DNA of 30,509 bases, taken from contig JANXDQ010000001.1 of NCBI GenBank assembly GCA_025059415.1, positions 75,529 through 106,037 of the forward strand, given 5' to 3'. The stretch's first letter is position 1, and every line of letters begins with the position of its first letter. Made by a program: the position numbers and the translations under genes. This document shows, piece after piece, positions 6,343 to 14,561 of the stretch. A model generated the notes under the pieces. The model was given only the letters and a program-made list of their open reading frames with translations. It was not told the origin of the DNA and made no database searches. The DNA is from Aigarchaeota archaeon (GTDB taxonomy: Archaea; Thermoproteota; Nitrososphaeria_A; Caldarchaeales; Wolframiiraptoraceae).

Positions 6343-7381
6343 GCTCATGGTTAAGGAGCTTGAGGAGAGCATTCTCAAGAGAAAGCTCCTGCGGTGGAAG
6401 CTCATCACAATCTACTTATCCATGACGCTCGTCTTGACTGTGCTGGCATCCACGGCGGTCGGGCCGATATACATCCCCCCAGAGAAGACTATAAGAGTGT
6501 TCTATGAGGCCTTGGTCGGCGCGCCGCATCTAGACAAGAGATACGCCGAGATAATCTTGCAGATCAGGCTTCCAAGAGTCTTGATGGGGATCTTGGTCGG
6601 CGCAATACTGTCGGTTGCCGGAGCCGTCATGCAGGGACTATTTAGGAATCCGCTCGCCGATCCCTACGTCCTCGGAGTCTCCTCGGGCGCCTCATTTGGA
6701 GCAGCCCTCTCCATGACCTTCCTCCCCATGATGCTCGGCGTCTACACAACCCCTTTGGCCGCCTTCCTGGGCGGGGCCACGGCAATATTCCTGGTGTATA
6801 ACATAGTGAGGCTCGGTGGAGGATTTAGGACCGAGACGATGCTCCTCGCCGGGATCTCGGTGGCCTATCTATTCTCGGCCATGCTCTCGGTGGTGATCTG
6901 GCTCGCCACCAGGGACAGCCACCTGATCCTGCTCTGGGTGATGGGCGGACTTTCCGCTGCCGACTGGGTCAAGGTCGAGGTGACCGCGCCGATAATGGCC
7001 GTGGGAATCGCTCTGGCCTACATGCACTCGAGGGATTTGAATGCCCTCCTCCTCGGAGAGGAAAATGCCCAATCACTTGGGGTAAATGTTGGACGCGTCG
7101 AGAAGACCCTGCCACTAATAATCTCGCTAGTGACGAGCGGCGCGGTCGCCTTCTCTGGGGCGATAGGATTTGTGGGGCTGATGATGCCGCATTTGATGAG
7201 GGGGATAGTCGGCCCAGATCACAGGATACTAATTCCCATTTCGGCTCTAGCTGGTGGAATATTCTTGGCGTGGGCGGACTGCCTCGCGCGCTGCCTATCA
7301 GAGATCCCTGTCGGCGTCATAACCGCGCTATCGGGGGTCCCATTCTTCATCTACCTGCTCAGGAGGTCGAGGAGGATATGA
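6335..7381 (+). CDS. btuC: BtuC/FecCD-type ABC transporter permease
   Basis: This is the membrane subunit of the importer that takes up cobalamin, heme or iron chelates. It has 348 residues and about ten membrane helices, usual for FecCD permeases. Family landmarks are ILQIRLPRVLMGILVGA, LSVAGAVMQGLFRNPLADPYVLGVSSGAS, AQSLGVNVGRVEK and GFVGLMMPHLMRGIVGPDHRILIP. A TTR-to-PRV coupling region faces the ATPase. The ATG at 6335 overlaps the end of the binding-protein gene and is preceded by a purine-rich GAGGAGGAG site. The stop codon overlaps the ATPase start (ATGA), so translation of the two is coupled. Confidence 0.95.
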   Translation: MSRLMVKELEESILKRKLLRWKLITIYLSMTLVLTVLASTAVGPIYIPPEKTIRVFYEALVGAPHLDKRYAEIILQIRLPRVLMGILVGAILSVAGAVMQGLFRNPLADPYVLGVSSGASFGAALSMTFLPMMLGVYTTPLAAFLGGATAIFLVYNIVRLGGGFRTETMLLAGISVAYLFSAMLSVVIWLATRDSHLILLWVMGGLSAADWVKVEVTAPIMAVGIALAYMHSRDLNALLLGEENAQSLGVNVGRVEKTLPLIISLVTSGAVAFSGAIGFVGLMMPHLMRGIVGPDHRILIPISALAGGIFLAWADCLARCLSEIPVGVITALSGVPFFIYLLRRSRRI

Positions 7382-8220
7382 GCCTCCGCGCGAGAGATCT
7401 CCAGTTCTATTATGGGGCGAGGAAGATACTGGAAAACATCTCGCTCACGGCCGATGAGGGAGAACTCATCGGGGTGGTCGGCCCAAATGGATCTGGCAAG
7501 ACGACGCTCCTGAAGATACTCGATGGCCTATTGAAGCCCAAAATCGGGTCGGTGTATCTTGACGGCAAGAGCATCCAGGAGATGAGCATTAAGGAGATCG
7601 CGAGGAACATCGCCATGGTCCCACAGGACGCATCCGCCGATGTGGAGTTCACGGCGTTCGAGATGGTGATTATGGGCAGGACGCCGCACCTAGGAAAACT
7701 ATCGCTTGAGACTGTGGAAGATGAGGCCAAGGTGAAGAGGTGGATGGAGGTCACGGAGACTCTCCACCTCGCCGAGAGGAAGATGAGTGAGATAAGTGGT
7801 GGGGAGAAGCAGAGGGTGATTATCGCCAGGGCGCTCGCCCAGGAGCCGCGCGTCCTCCTACTTGACGAGCCGACCGCGAACCTCGACTTATGCTATCAAC
7901 TCCAGATCATGGATCTCTTGAAGAGGCTTACGAGGGAACTCGGGTTGATAGTGATCTGCGCGATCCACGACCTCAACCTCGCCTCGAGATACTGCGACAG
8001 GATAATCCTCTTAAACGAGGGGGTGATAGCGGCCGTTGGCAAGCCCATCGAGGTCATCACCGCTGAAAACCTAAGAAAGGTCTTCAAGGTGGATGCAAAG
8101 ATCACCCATGACCCAGAGACAAACTCGCTTAACATAATCCCGATTAAGTCCCTAAAGGAGCGTGAAGCGGAGTCGAGAAAAATGATTTGCATTTTGGCAC
8201 GTGGCGAGGGGTCAAAGTAA
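7378..8220 (+). CDS. btuD: BtuD-type ABC transporter ATPase
   Basis: This cytosolic ATPase powers the importer. It has 280 residues. Walker A is GPNGSGKTT (residues 35-43), the Q-loop is MVPQDAS (about 80-86), the ABC signature is ISGGEKQRV (139-147), Walker B is VLLLDEPT and the H-loop is CAIHDLN. The C-terminal 50 residues include VGKPIEVITAENLRKVFKVDA, typical of siderophore/B12-type ATPases. The ATG at 7378 overlaps the permease stop by four bases and follows GAGGTCGAGGAGG. The longer frame from 7270 lies inside the permease gene and is rejected. The last 25 residues are charged and poorly conserved-looking. Confidence 0.96.
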   Translation: MSLRARDLQFYYGARKILENISLTADEGELIGVVGPNGSGKTTLLKILDGLLKPKIGSVYLDGKSIQEMSIKEIARNIAMVPQDASADVEFTAFEMVIMGRTPHLGKLSLETVEDEAKVKRWMEVTETLHLAERKMSEISGGEKQRVIIARALAQEPRVLLLDEPTANLDLCYQLQIMDLLKRLTRELGLIVICAIHDLNLASRYCDRIILLNEGVIAAVGKPIEVITAENLRKVFKVDAKITHDPETNSLNIIPIKSLKEREAESRKMICILARGEGSK

Positions 8221-8346
8221 GAATATGGAGAGAGCGCCCGCAGAAATCTCCGGATTGGATGACGCCCTAAACGGGATAAAAAATGAGGACATGGCCCCAC
8301 TCATAGGTGAAGCCCAAATTACCTCTAGATCGCATACATCTAATTT

Positions 8347-8352
8347 TTTATA
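8347..8352 (+). promoter_or_regulatory. TATA box of the mgtC-type gene
   Basis: TTTATA inside a TTTTTTATAAG run is centred about 27 bases before the ATG at 8377. This gives the MgtC-type gene its own promoter, separate from the importer operon. Confidence 0.6.
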
Positions 8353-8376
8353 AGCCATCGAGTAGTAAGAGGTCGC

Positions 8377-8790
8377 ATGCTATCTGACCTGGAGTTGATT
8401 GGGAGGCTGTTGCTGGCGTTTATACTCGGTGGAGCGATAGGATTTGAGAGGGAGAGGGAGGAGAAGCCTGCTGGGCTTAGAACACACATCCTGGTCTCGA
8501 CGGGGTCCTGCCTCTTCACGATATTATCACTCTACGCCTTCCCAGGAGCCGATCCTGCCAGGGTGGCCGCATACGTCGTCGCCGGAATAGGATTCATCGG
8601 AGCAGGGACCATAATCCAGACGAAGGAGAAGATCATCGGGATAACGACGGCGGCGTCTCTATGGGTCTCATCATCGATAGGAATGGCCATAGGGACTGGA
8701 TACTACCTACTCGCCGCGATAACGACCTTAATCGCCTATTTCACCTTGAAGCTTAGAAAAATCGAGAAGAAAATAGGGTTAGAGGGGTGA
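8377..8790 (+). CDS. MgtC/SapB family membrane protein
   Basis: MgtC-family proteins are small inner-membrane proteins linked to magnesium limitation and to control of ATP or membrane energy; the archaeal role is not defined. The 137-residue product has four to five hydrophobic helices and the family signature LLLAFILGGAIGFEREREEKPAGLRTHILVSTGSCLFTI, then AAYVVAGIGFIGAGTIIQTKEKIIGITTAASLWVSSSIGMAIGTGYY. It lacks the C-terminal ACT-like cytosolic domain of enteric MgtC and matches the short SapB-like form. The start follows a TATA box at 8347. It ends 13 bases from the convergent glutamate synthase-like gene. Confidence 0.94.
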   Translation: MLSDLELIGRLLLAFILGGAIGFEREREEKPAGLRTHILVSTGSCLFTILSLYAFPGADPARVAAYVVAGIGFIGAGTIIQTKEKIIGITTAASLWVSSSIGMAIGTGYYLLAAITTLIAYFTLKLRKIEKKIGLEG

Positions 8791-8803
8791 ATAAATGACG
8801 CGC

Positions 8804-10393
8804 TCAGCCATCCAACAATATCGCCTCGATCTCATCGGCGCCCGAATCTTCCGCGAGCGGTATCCCGGTGGCCTTCGCCGCCCTCTCGGTTAACGCGAAC
8901 ATATCATCCCTCGAGATCAGGTATAGTTTAAACTTCCTCAGTCCGGCGAGTAGCTGCTGCATCCCGATTCTGATTCTTTCCATGTATCCGTAGACGCCTA
9001 GAGTTCCCCACGGAACAACGGACAGGTCTTTGAACCTGTTTCTCAGCTCCGGGATCACGGCAAAGAACTTCTCGGGATCTTTGCCATAATATTTCGTGAA
9101 GCTCTCCGGGATCTTTCCCTCCTTAGCCAATCTCCCGAAGTATTCCGCCTTCATCGCGGCCGTCAACATCGCCCTGCCGATGACTGCGGCCTTGACGTAT
9201 GGCTGATCTCCGAAATTGCTCATCGCGATGGCCTTCAGTATCTGCGTCTCGCCGATGAACCCACCGGCCATGACTATGTCGGGGACATGCCGCCCCTTCT
9301 TCTTCAGGATTTGGGCGCACTTTAAGACCTGTGCCTCCAGGTAGACCGTCGGTATCCCCATCTCCTCCATCATCGGTACAGGGCTCATCCCGGTCCCGCC
9401 CTCGCATCCATCGAACGTTATGTAGTCTATCTTCGCCTCAGAGGCGATCTTCATGGTATAGGCCGTTGCCGCAGGCCGATAGGCCCCGGTCTTCAGACTT
9501 ATGTGTTTCGCGCCGGCCTCCCTGAGCCTATCTATCCCCTCAAGGAAATCCTCTTTCGAGGCCATTCCAACCCTACTGTGCCTCTCGAAGCTCCAGATCT
9601 GGCCGGCCTTGAACGCCTCCTGGACCGCCGGATCCTCCGGGTCCGGTATCACGAGGTATCCCCTCCTCTTCAGCATCAAGGCCTCGTCCAGGTTGAATAT
9701 CCTTACCTCTCCGCCGATCGCCTTTGCTCCCTGCCCCCACTTTCTCTCAACGATTTCGACATCGAGCTTACTTATTGCATAATAGTCCACCCCGAGCCTC
9801 TCATCCTCTACGTTGGTTTGAACGGCTATGCCGCCGTATTTCCCGTCCCAGAACTCCCTATATGCCTTGACCCTTTCCTCGAGGGCTGGGGACTTAGCGA
9901 TCTTCCCACCACTTATCACGGCGTCTGGATCCATGCCACCGACGTTCTCACCTATCGTGACGATTATGCCGGAAAGGGCTGCACCGACCGCGATGCTTTT
10001 CCAATGTTTAGCGGCGACCTCCGTCGACCCAAGGGCTCCGGTGATTACCGGCACCTTCAGCCTTACACCGCCCACCCTCGCCTCCACATCGACATTTGGG
10101 AATAATGCTTCATCCGGATCAGGGACTATCCCTTGAGCTCCTCGAACTTCGCAGTGGAAGTTGAAGTGACTCCAATCGAGGCCATAGTCCTTGACGGCTC
10201 CGGCGGTGGCGTGCCCGAAGAGGAAGGGAGCGGGATATAGGGCCTCCCTCCCCCTAAAGGCCGAGAGGGATATCTCGCAGATAAATGGGCACTCGTCGAT
10301 GCAGAGGGGACACATCCCGGAAGCGCCCGCCGGATCTCTAACCCTGAGGGACGTCCAAGTCGTCGATTTCGAATTTAGATACCTCGAATCCAT
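8804..10393 (-). CDS. FMN-binding glutamate synthase-like protein (GltB central/FMN domain)
   Basis: This protein matches the FMN-binding synthase barrel of glutamate synthase, where glutamate forms from 2-oxoglutarate and ammonia. It is a stand-alone archaeal form of about 529 residues without the amidotransferase domain. It opens with a cysteine cluster, CPLCIDECPFICE (C-x2-C-x3-C-x3-C), which may hold an Fe-S centre or zinc. The barrel is seen in VPVITGALGSTEVAAKHW, GGIAVQTNVED, AKHISLKTGAYRP, DYITFDGCEGGTGMSPVPMMEEMGIPT and VIGRAMLTAAMKAEY. The ATG at 10393 is chosen because GGGAGTGAGAGAG precedes it and a TATA element (10436-10443) lies further up; a GTG at 10408 is possible. An NrpR-like regulator is encoded just upstream on the same strand. 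The exact reaction and electron donor are not shown. Confidence 0.85.
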   Translation of the reverse strand: MDSRYLNSKSTTWTSLRVRDPAGASGMCPLCIDECPFICEISLSAFRGREALYPAPFLFGHATAGAVKDYGLDWSHFNFHCEVRGAQGIVPDPDEALFPNVDVEARVGGVRLKVPVITGALGSTEVAAKHWKSIAVGAALSGIIVTIGENVGGMDPDAVISGGKIAKSPALEERVKAYREFWDGKYGGIAVQTNVEDERLGVDYYAISKLDVEIVERKWGQGAKAIGGEVRIFNLDEALMLKRRGYLVIPDPEDPAVQEAFKAGQIWSFERHSRVGMASKEDFLEGIDRLREAGAKHISLKTGAYRPAATAYTMKIASEAKIDYITFDGCEGGTGMSPVPMMEEMGIPTVYLEAQVLKCAQILKKKGRHVPDIVMAGGFIGETQILKAIAMSNFGDQPYVKAAVIGRAMLTAAMKAEYFGRLAKEGKIPESFTKYYGKDPEKFFAVIPELRNRFKDLSVVPWGTLGVYGYMERIRIGMQQLLAGLRKFKLYLISRDDMFALTERAAKATGIPLAEDSGADEIEAILLDG

Positions 10394-10435
10394 CTCTCTC
10401 ACTCCCACATCTTCTGAAAAAGGCAGACATGGCTG

Positions 10436-10443
10436 GATATAAA
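10436..10443 (-). promoter_or_regulatory. TATA box of the glutamate synthase-like gene
   Basis: TTTATATC on the minus strand is followed about 26 bases later by a likely start site near 10414. This leaves a leader of about 20 bases that contains the GGGAGTGAG ribosome-binding site before the ATG at 10393. Confidence 0.5.
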
Positions 10444-10534
10444 TATATGGTAATAGGATGCCGTTTTCCGCATCAACCGATCTGCCGGCGAAATCCAGCG
10501 GATATAAGGGGGGTAATCGTTAGAGATTTTGGAC

Positions 10535-11524
10535 TTAAATTTTCTTCATGTCTTTTATGTCTACTAGGCAATGAGGGGCGAATACCTCTACGTCTATCCC
10601 GGCCTCCTTCATGGCCGCGGCCGGAGTGACTCCCCCAACCATCGAGACCCCGAATCTATCCATTGATACGGGGATTCCGAGGATCGGCTCATTTGGCATC
10701 CCAACCGCCAGGATCCCTCCCCACCCCCTTTCCTCAAGCGCCCCTATAACCTCGATCACCCTGTCCTTGGCCACCGCGGGTATCTCCCTCATATTCGCCG
10801 GTATAAGTCCAGATCCGTTTTCGAGAATCCTAAGAATCGTCGTCGCCTGTTTATAAACGAAGATCTCCAGCGGGTGGATCGTCACATGCTCATAGGAAAT
10901 TATGTCCACGAACCTCACCGGCTTACCCCTGAGAAACTGCACCAAGCCCCCATACTTCAGGATCAACGGTATCCCATTTTTTAGTAGAACGCCGTCAACG
11001 GTTAGATTGCAGACCGTTAAGATCGCCATCTTACCATGGGGGACGGCCAGTTCCCGATATTCTTCCTCCTCATCTAAGACCTTTACATAGGGTGATGGCA
11101 GGAGCTTTGCATCATAAAGATCTCTTATTATCGTGAGAGCCGTTTCCTCGAACTTCTTATCCATCAAGAAGACGTTCGTCACCACCTCGCCTCTATCCTC
11201 ATTGGGGGCATAGGTCGTCTCATAGGCGAGCGCCAGATATTCCGTCAGGATCGACCCCATTCTCTCATAGGCCAATGCCTTGCTAAGCTCCTCGAGGCCG
11301 GTGCCCGTGATCATTCTCCCCGCCCTTTCGTGGCCCTCCACGAGTCCCCGCTCTTCCAAGATCTTTAGATGATACCTTATCGCCCTCTCACTTAGGAAGA
11401 ACCCCCTCTTCGCCAACTCCTTCCTAATGATTGATGAGCCCACGGGCTTACTGTACTCGCTTAAGATTCTTAAGATCTCTATCTGCTTCCTATAAGCCTT
11501 ATCCTGAAACCAAGAAGAACTCAA
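10535..11524 (-). CDS. nrpR: NrpR-type nitrogen regulator (HTH + single NrpR domain)
   Basis: NrpR is an archaeal repressor of nitrogen-assimilation genes that responds to 2-oxoglutarate. This 329-residue protein has an N-terminal winged helix (about residues 12-70, including SSIIRKELAKRGFFLSERAIRYHLKILEERGLVEG) and one NrpR (DUF128) domain (about 85-325), ending in the diagnostic FGVSMVGGVTPAAAMKEAGIDVE. Well-studied methanogen NrpR has two NrpR domains on one or two chains, so a single domain implies a dimer or a partner elsewhere. The longest frame starts with TTG at 11524, and a TTTAAA element about 29 bases upstream fits it; no ATG lies close by in frame. It lies directly upstream of the glutamate synthase-like gene on the same strand, so nitrogen control of that gene is a natural inference. 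Confidence 0.85.
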   Translation of the reverse strand: MSSSWFQDKAYRKQIEILRILSEYSKPVGSSIIRKELAKRGFFLSERAIRYHLKILEERGLVEGHERAGRMITGTGLEELSKALAYERMGSILTEYLALAYETTYAPNEDRGEVVTNVFLMDKKFEETALTIIRDLYDAKLLPSPYVKVLDEEEEYRELAVPHGKMAILTVCNLTVDGVLLKNGIPLILKYGGLVQFLRGKPVRFVDIISYEHVTIHPLEIFVYKQATTILRILENGSGLIPANMREIPAVAKDRVIEVIGALEERGWGGILAVGMPNEPILGIPVSMDRFGVSMVGGVTPAAAMKEAGIDVEVFAPHCLVDIKDMKKI

Positions 11525-11599
11525 GTCATGAAGAATATATGGAAGTTTGATTTAAAGATTCAAGCATAGTTTAGATTGTAATGTTGTATAATTATCGTT

Positions 11600-12712
11600 T
11601 TAGTTTTTCTTATATTGATTAGTTAGACCTCCAGAATTAACGAAGTCTAGAAATTCCTGTGTCGAGTTAAAACTCCTATAGAAGGTTGAGTTTGCTACAA
11701 AAACCACTTGAATTTGAGGCACAGTCTTCTCCCACTCCCCGATCCACTCAAACAATGTTTCCTCTATTGTCGCTGATCTGATAGAGGAGCCTGGCGCGAA
11801 TGTTAGATCCGCCACCCCCCTTTTAACTAGTTGATCCTTTAATTGCGGTGGGAGCGTTAAGGGATCCAAATGGATTATTGCATGCCCTTCTCCCCCTTCG
11901 GAGCCCATCTCAAGGAATATCCTCATTGTATATTTCCTATCAGTTATGTAAACTCCTGCTGGATCAATGATCATGAACTCATCCCCTATCTTATATAGAA
12001 TGGCAATGTGAGCCCATCCAATTCTATAACGATAAGAATATGGTGATACCCCCTCCAATGCTATTAGATAGACACTTTCAGAGTCGCCCCTCACTTTATC
12101 TAAGAGGGAATATGTCAAAATTGCTAAATCCTCACAGTCGCCTCCTCTTCTATCTATAACTTCTTCCGGTAAAGATATGTGGTCTTGAATTTGTAAGATG
12201 CCTCCATGAACCACTAATTCGTGAAAGTCATCTGGGATGTATTGAAGGTTCATTAAGATCCAGGTAAATATTTTTCCAGCTTTTACTTCTGGTTGATTAT
12301 CTTGGGAGATTTTTATCCGATATAGTAAAAACTCTAGCATAGATATTCTAGTAGTAGCCAAGTAAATAATTTCGGGCAAATCCTCTGGCTTCATTAAAAC
12401 TCTTTTTGACGCCTGCTTCACGCGTTCCTGAAGCCGTTTGTAATCCTCATAAATCAAAGAATAATTTGAATTTAAAATATTATAATTCGATTCAAGTATT
12501 AGATATGATTTTTCAAGATCTTCTACTTTTTTCTGAAGGGTTTTAACAGCATCTTGCAACTCGAGAGCCTCATGTGAGGTAGATGCTTCCTCTGATGGAA
12601 ATTTACTTTCAGATTCACGTATTACTGAAAGAAAGGAGTAAGCGCCCAGCATAGCTAGAATTATACATGTGGCTAAGATCACTAAGGTTCGAGCCCCACT
12701 ACCATGTTTCAC
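11600..12712 (-). CDS. Membrane-anchored transglutaminase-like protein
   Basis: This 370-residue protein has one N-terminal membrane helix (residues about 9-30), a long coiled coil (about 47-102), and a transglutaminase-like cysteine-protease-fold domain. The predicted triad is visible: Cys193 in GGDCEDLA, His235 in GWAHIAI and Asp250 in MIIDPAG. The catalytic domain probably lies outside the cell, acting as a peptidase or cross-linking enzyme on surface proteins; the substrate is unknown. The start is GTG at 12712, with a CATAAAAGC element about 29 bases upstream. The gene is strongly AT-rich compared with its neighbours (for example 16 G/C in the 60 bases from 12481, against 36 in the 60 bases from 19801), which may mean transfer or relaxed selection. 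Confidence 0.85.
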   Translation of the reverse strand: MKHGSGARTLVILATCIILAMLGAYSFLSVIRESESKFPSEEASTSHEALELQDAVKTLQKKVEDLEKSYLILESNYNILNSNYSLIYEDYKRLQERVKQASKRVLMKPEDLPEIIYLATTRISMLEFLLYRIKISQDNQPEVKAGKIFTWILMNLQYIPDDFHELVVHGGILQIQDHISLPEEVIDRRGGDCEDLAILTYSLLDKVRGDSESVYLIALEGVSPYSYRYRIGWAHIAILYKIGDEFMIIDPAGVYITDRKYTMRIFLEMGSEGGEGHAIIHLDPLTLPPQLKDQLVKRGVADLTFAPGSSIRSATIEETLFEWIGEWEKTVPQIQVVFVANSTFYRSFNSTQEFLDFVNSGGLTNQYKKN

Positions 12713-12874
12713 AAAATGAAAAAATGGCCCCGGCCGCTTTTATGCGTTTCCCAAAAAGGGTTTTTAGCAGCATCCTCCTATTTTCCATTCTCCGTAAATG
12801 AACGTGTTCCGCGATTACACGGCCTACGACAAAACCTATTCACCTCGTCAGATCCTCTCAGAGTGCTAAACTGC

Positions 12875-12962
12875 TGGTGCGGGGGGTGGGATTTGAACCC
12901 ACGAACCCCTTTGGGACAGGGTCCTAAGCCCTGCGCCTTTGACCAAACTTGGCTACCCCCGC
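12875..12962 (-). tRNA. tRNA-Leu (anticodon UAG)
   Basis: On the minus strand the acceptor GCGGGGG pairs with CCCCCGC. The anticodon stem CAGGG/CCCTG encloses the loop CTTAGGA, which gives anticodon UAG (leucine CUA). The T-arm is GTGGG-TTCAAAT-CCCAC. A long variable arm, as expected for a class II leucine tRNA, lies between anticodon and T stems. The CCA end is encoded (TGG at 12875-12877 on the plus strand). No intron is seen. It sits alone between the transglutaminase-like gene and the MFS gene. Confidence 0.95.
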
Positions 12963-13192
12963 TTTTTCTCTCGTTTGGATTTATGGGGTAGGGGCCGATT
13001 TTAGGTTTTATGGTGGTTTCGAGGTGATGGGCAAAAATCATAGTTGGATTTATTCGAATACGCTTCTCCCGGTTAAGTCGGTCAATCACCGTTGAAAATG
13101 GTTGTAGCATGTTAATCATGTTCCATCCGAAACATTTTTTAGATCTAATCATGTCCGACCTATTTGACCAATTTGGCCTAATGGACGGTGTG

Positions 13193-14479
13193 ATGAAGTT
13201 GCTTGGAATGGAGTTGGAGAAGAGAAGGTGGATTTTCGTAATCTCTGGGCTGATCATCAACATATGCCTGGGAGCAATATACGCTTATAGCATAATACAG
13301 GTGCCGCTCAAGAAGCTCTTTGAAGCTCCGCCTCCGGAGGGTTATGGCCTAAAGGTTACGGCCACGGAGATGCAATTACCATTCTCCATCTTCCTAGCCT
13401 TCTTCGCCTTGACGATGCCTCTGATGGGCAAATACATCGAGAGATATGGGCCGAGGAAAATAGCCATGCTCGGTGGAGTGATCGTTGGAGTCGGATGGTT
13501 TGCGGCCTCCTTCGCGACATCTCCTCTAGCCCTGGTATTCCTATATGGAGTTATAGGGGGATTGGGTGTCGGCGTAGCCTACAATTGCCCCATAGTCACC
13601 TCTGGAAAGTGGTTTCCGGATAGAAGAGGGCTTGCAGTCGGCTTGACGATCTTGGGGTTCGGATTTTCAGCGGCAATAATTGGTCCACTCATGGATTACT
13701 TAACGGCTTTCTATGGAGTCCAGAATGCTCTTAGAATTCTCGGCGCAATGTTCTTGGCGATAATAATTGTTTGCGCCTCGATACTCCGCTTTCCACCGGC
13801 GGATTGGAGACCGAAGGGTTGGACACCTCCGGCCGCTGCAAAGTCGTTTGCGACGGATTTCATGAGGCACGAAATGGTTAAGACGAGGACCTTTTATGGC
13901 CTTTGGCTCTGTTACACTCTGGGAACTCTCGCCGGCTTGATGGCGATCGGGGTCTCAAAGCCCGTTGGATTGGAAGTTGCAAAAAATATCGGTTTAGGTG
14001 AGGCCGAGATATCTGCCACGTTAACGGCATTGGTCATTCCCTTTGCTTGCTGCAATGGCCTTGGCAGGCCGCTGTTTGGATGGATCACGGATAAAATAAA
14101 ACCGATGGGCACCGCAGTTCTCTCATTCACGTTGATCTCCATAGCTTCGATGCTGATATACTCTTATCCGGCATCCATAGCGGTGTACACGTTGGCCTTT
14201 GCGATCTTATGGCTAAATCTCGGTGGATGGCTTGCGATAGCTCCAGCCGCCACTGCCAGCTTCTTCGGAATGAAGGACTACGCTAGAAACTATGGCCTCG
14301 TATTCACGGCCTATGGGGCGGGGGCAGTAGCCGGCAACCTGCTTGTAGGACAGGTCAAGGACGTATTCGGATCCTATATCGCCGTATTCCCGTATATAGC
14401 GGCTCTAGCCGTAACTGGGATATTATTGGCCATCGCATTGATGAGGCCGCCGATGATGAAAGTGAGAATCCATGAATAA
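13193..14479 (+). CDS. MFS transporter, OxlT (oxalate:formate antiporter)-like
   Basis: This is a major-facilitator carrier for a small organic anion. It has twelve predicted membrane helices in about 428 residues. OxlT-type features are RRWIFVISGLIINICLGAIYAYSIIQVPL in helix 1, the loop KYIERYGPRKIAMLGG between helices 2 and 3, GLGVGVAYNCPIVTSGKWFPDRRGLAVGL, and the second-half loop GWITDKIKPMG. The substrate could be oxalate, formate or another mono- or dicarboxylate. The start is uncertain: in-frame ATGs occur at 13109, 13151, 13181 and 13193. The last is preferred because GGACGGTG precedes it and a TATA-like run (13133-13141) implies a transcript start near 13163. No metabolic genes for oxalate are nearby. 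Confidence 0.85.
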   Translation: MKLLGMELEKRRWIFVISGLIINICLGAIYAYSIIQVPLKKLFEAPPPEGYGLKVTATEMQLPFSIFLAFFALTMPLMGKYIERYGPRKIAMLGGVIVGVGWFAASFATSPLALVFLYGVIGGLGVGVAYNCPIVTSGKWFPDRRGLAVGLTILGFGFSAAIIGPLMDYLTAFYGVQNALRILGAMFLAIIIVCASILRFPPADWRPKGWTPPAAAKSFATDFMRHEMVKTRTFYGLWLCYTLGTLAGLMAIGVSKPVGLEVAKNIGLGEAEISATLTALVIPFACCNGLGRPLFGWITDKIKPMGTAVLSFTLISIASMLIYSYPASIAVYTLAFAILWLNLGGWLAIAPAATASFFGMKDYARNYGLVFTAYGAGAVAGNLLVGQVKDVFGSYIAVFPYIAALAVTGILLAIALMRPPMMKVRIHE

Positions 14480-14534
14480 TCCGCAACCTTCCTCTTCATC
14501 TCCGATCCTCAGGGATAATTATTTGGGGAATCTC

Positions 14535-14546
14535 GCTTTTCTTTTA
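14535..14546 (+). terminator. T-rich stretch after the MFS gene
   Basis: GCTTTTCTTTTA follows the MFS stop by about 55 bases and precedes the end of the convergent galT gene. Archaeal transcription often ends at T-rich stretches without a hairpin. This is a weak call. Confidence 0.3.
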
Positions 14547-14561
14547 ATGTCCCCAGAGGAT

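Noticed and set aside
7270..7377. N-terminal extension of the BtuD-type ATPase
   Set aside because: These 36 codons lie inside the permease gene. The ATPase family starts at the ATG at 7378, which overlaps the permease stop as ATGA.
9503..10105. Plus-strand frame of 200 codons
   Set aside because: It is antisense to the glutamate synthase-like barrel and has no recognisable domain.
10394..10534. Possible NrpR operator upstream of the glutamate synthase-like gene
   Set aside because: I looked for GGAA-N6-TTCC-like palindromes and found only the AT-rich TATA region, so no site is called.
12704..12991. Plus-strand frame of 95 codons containing GGWDLNPRTPLGQGPKP
   Set aside because: It is the antisense translation of the tRNA-Leu gene, a well-known source of false proteins.
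12778..13263. Minus-strand frame of 161 codons across the tRNA and the start of the MFS gene
   Set aside because: It covers the tRNA on its own strand and opposes the MFS coding region, and it has no protein-like pattern.
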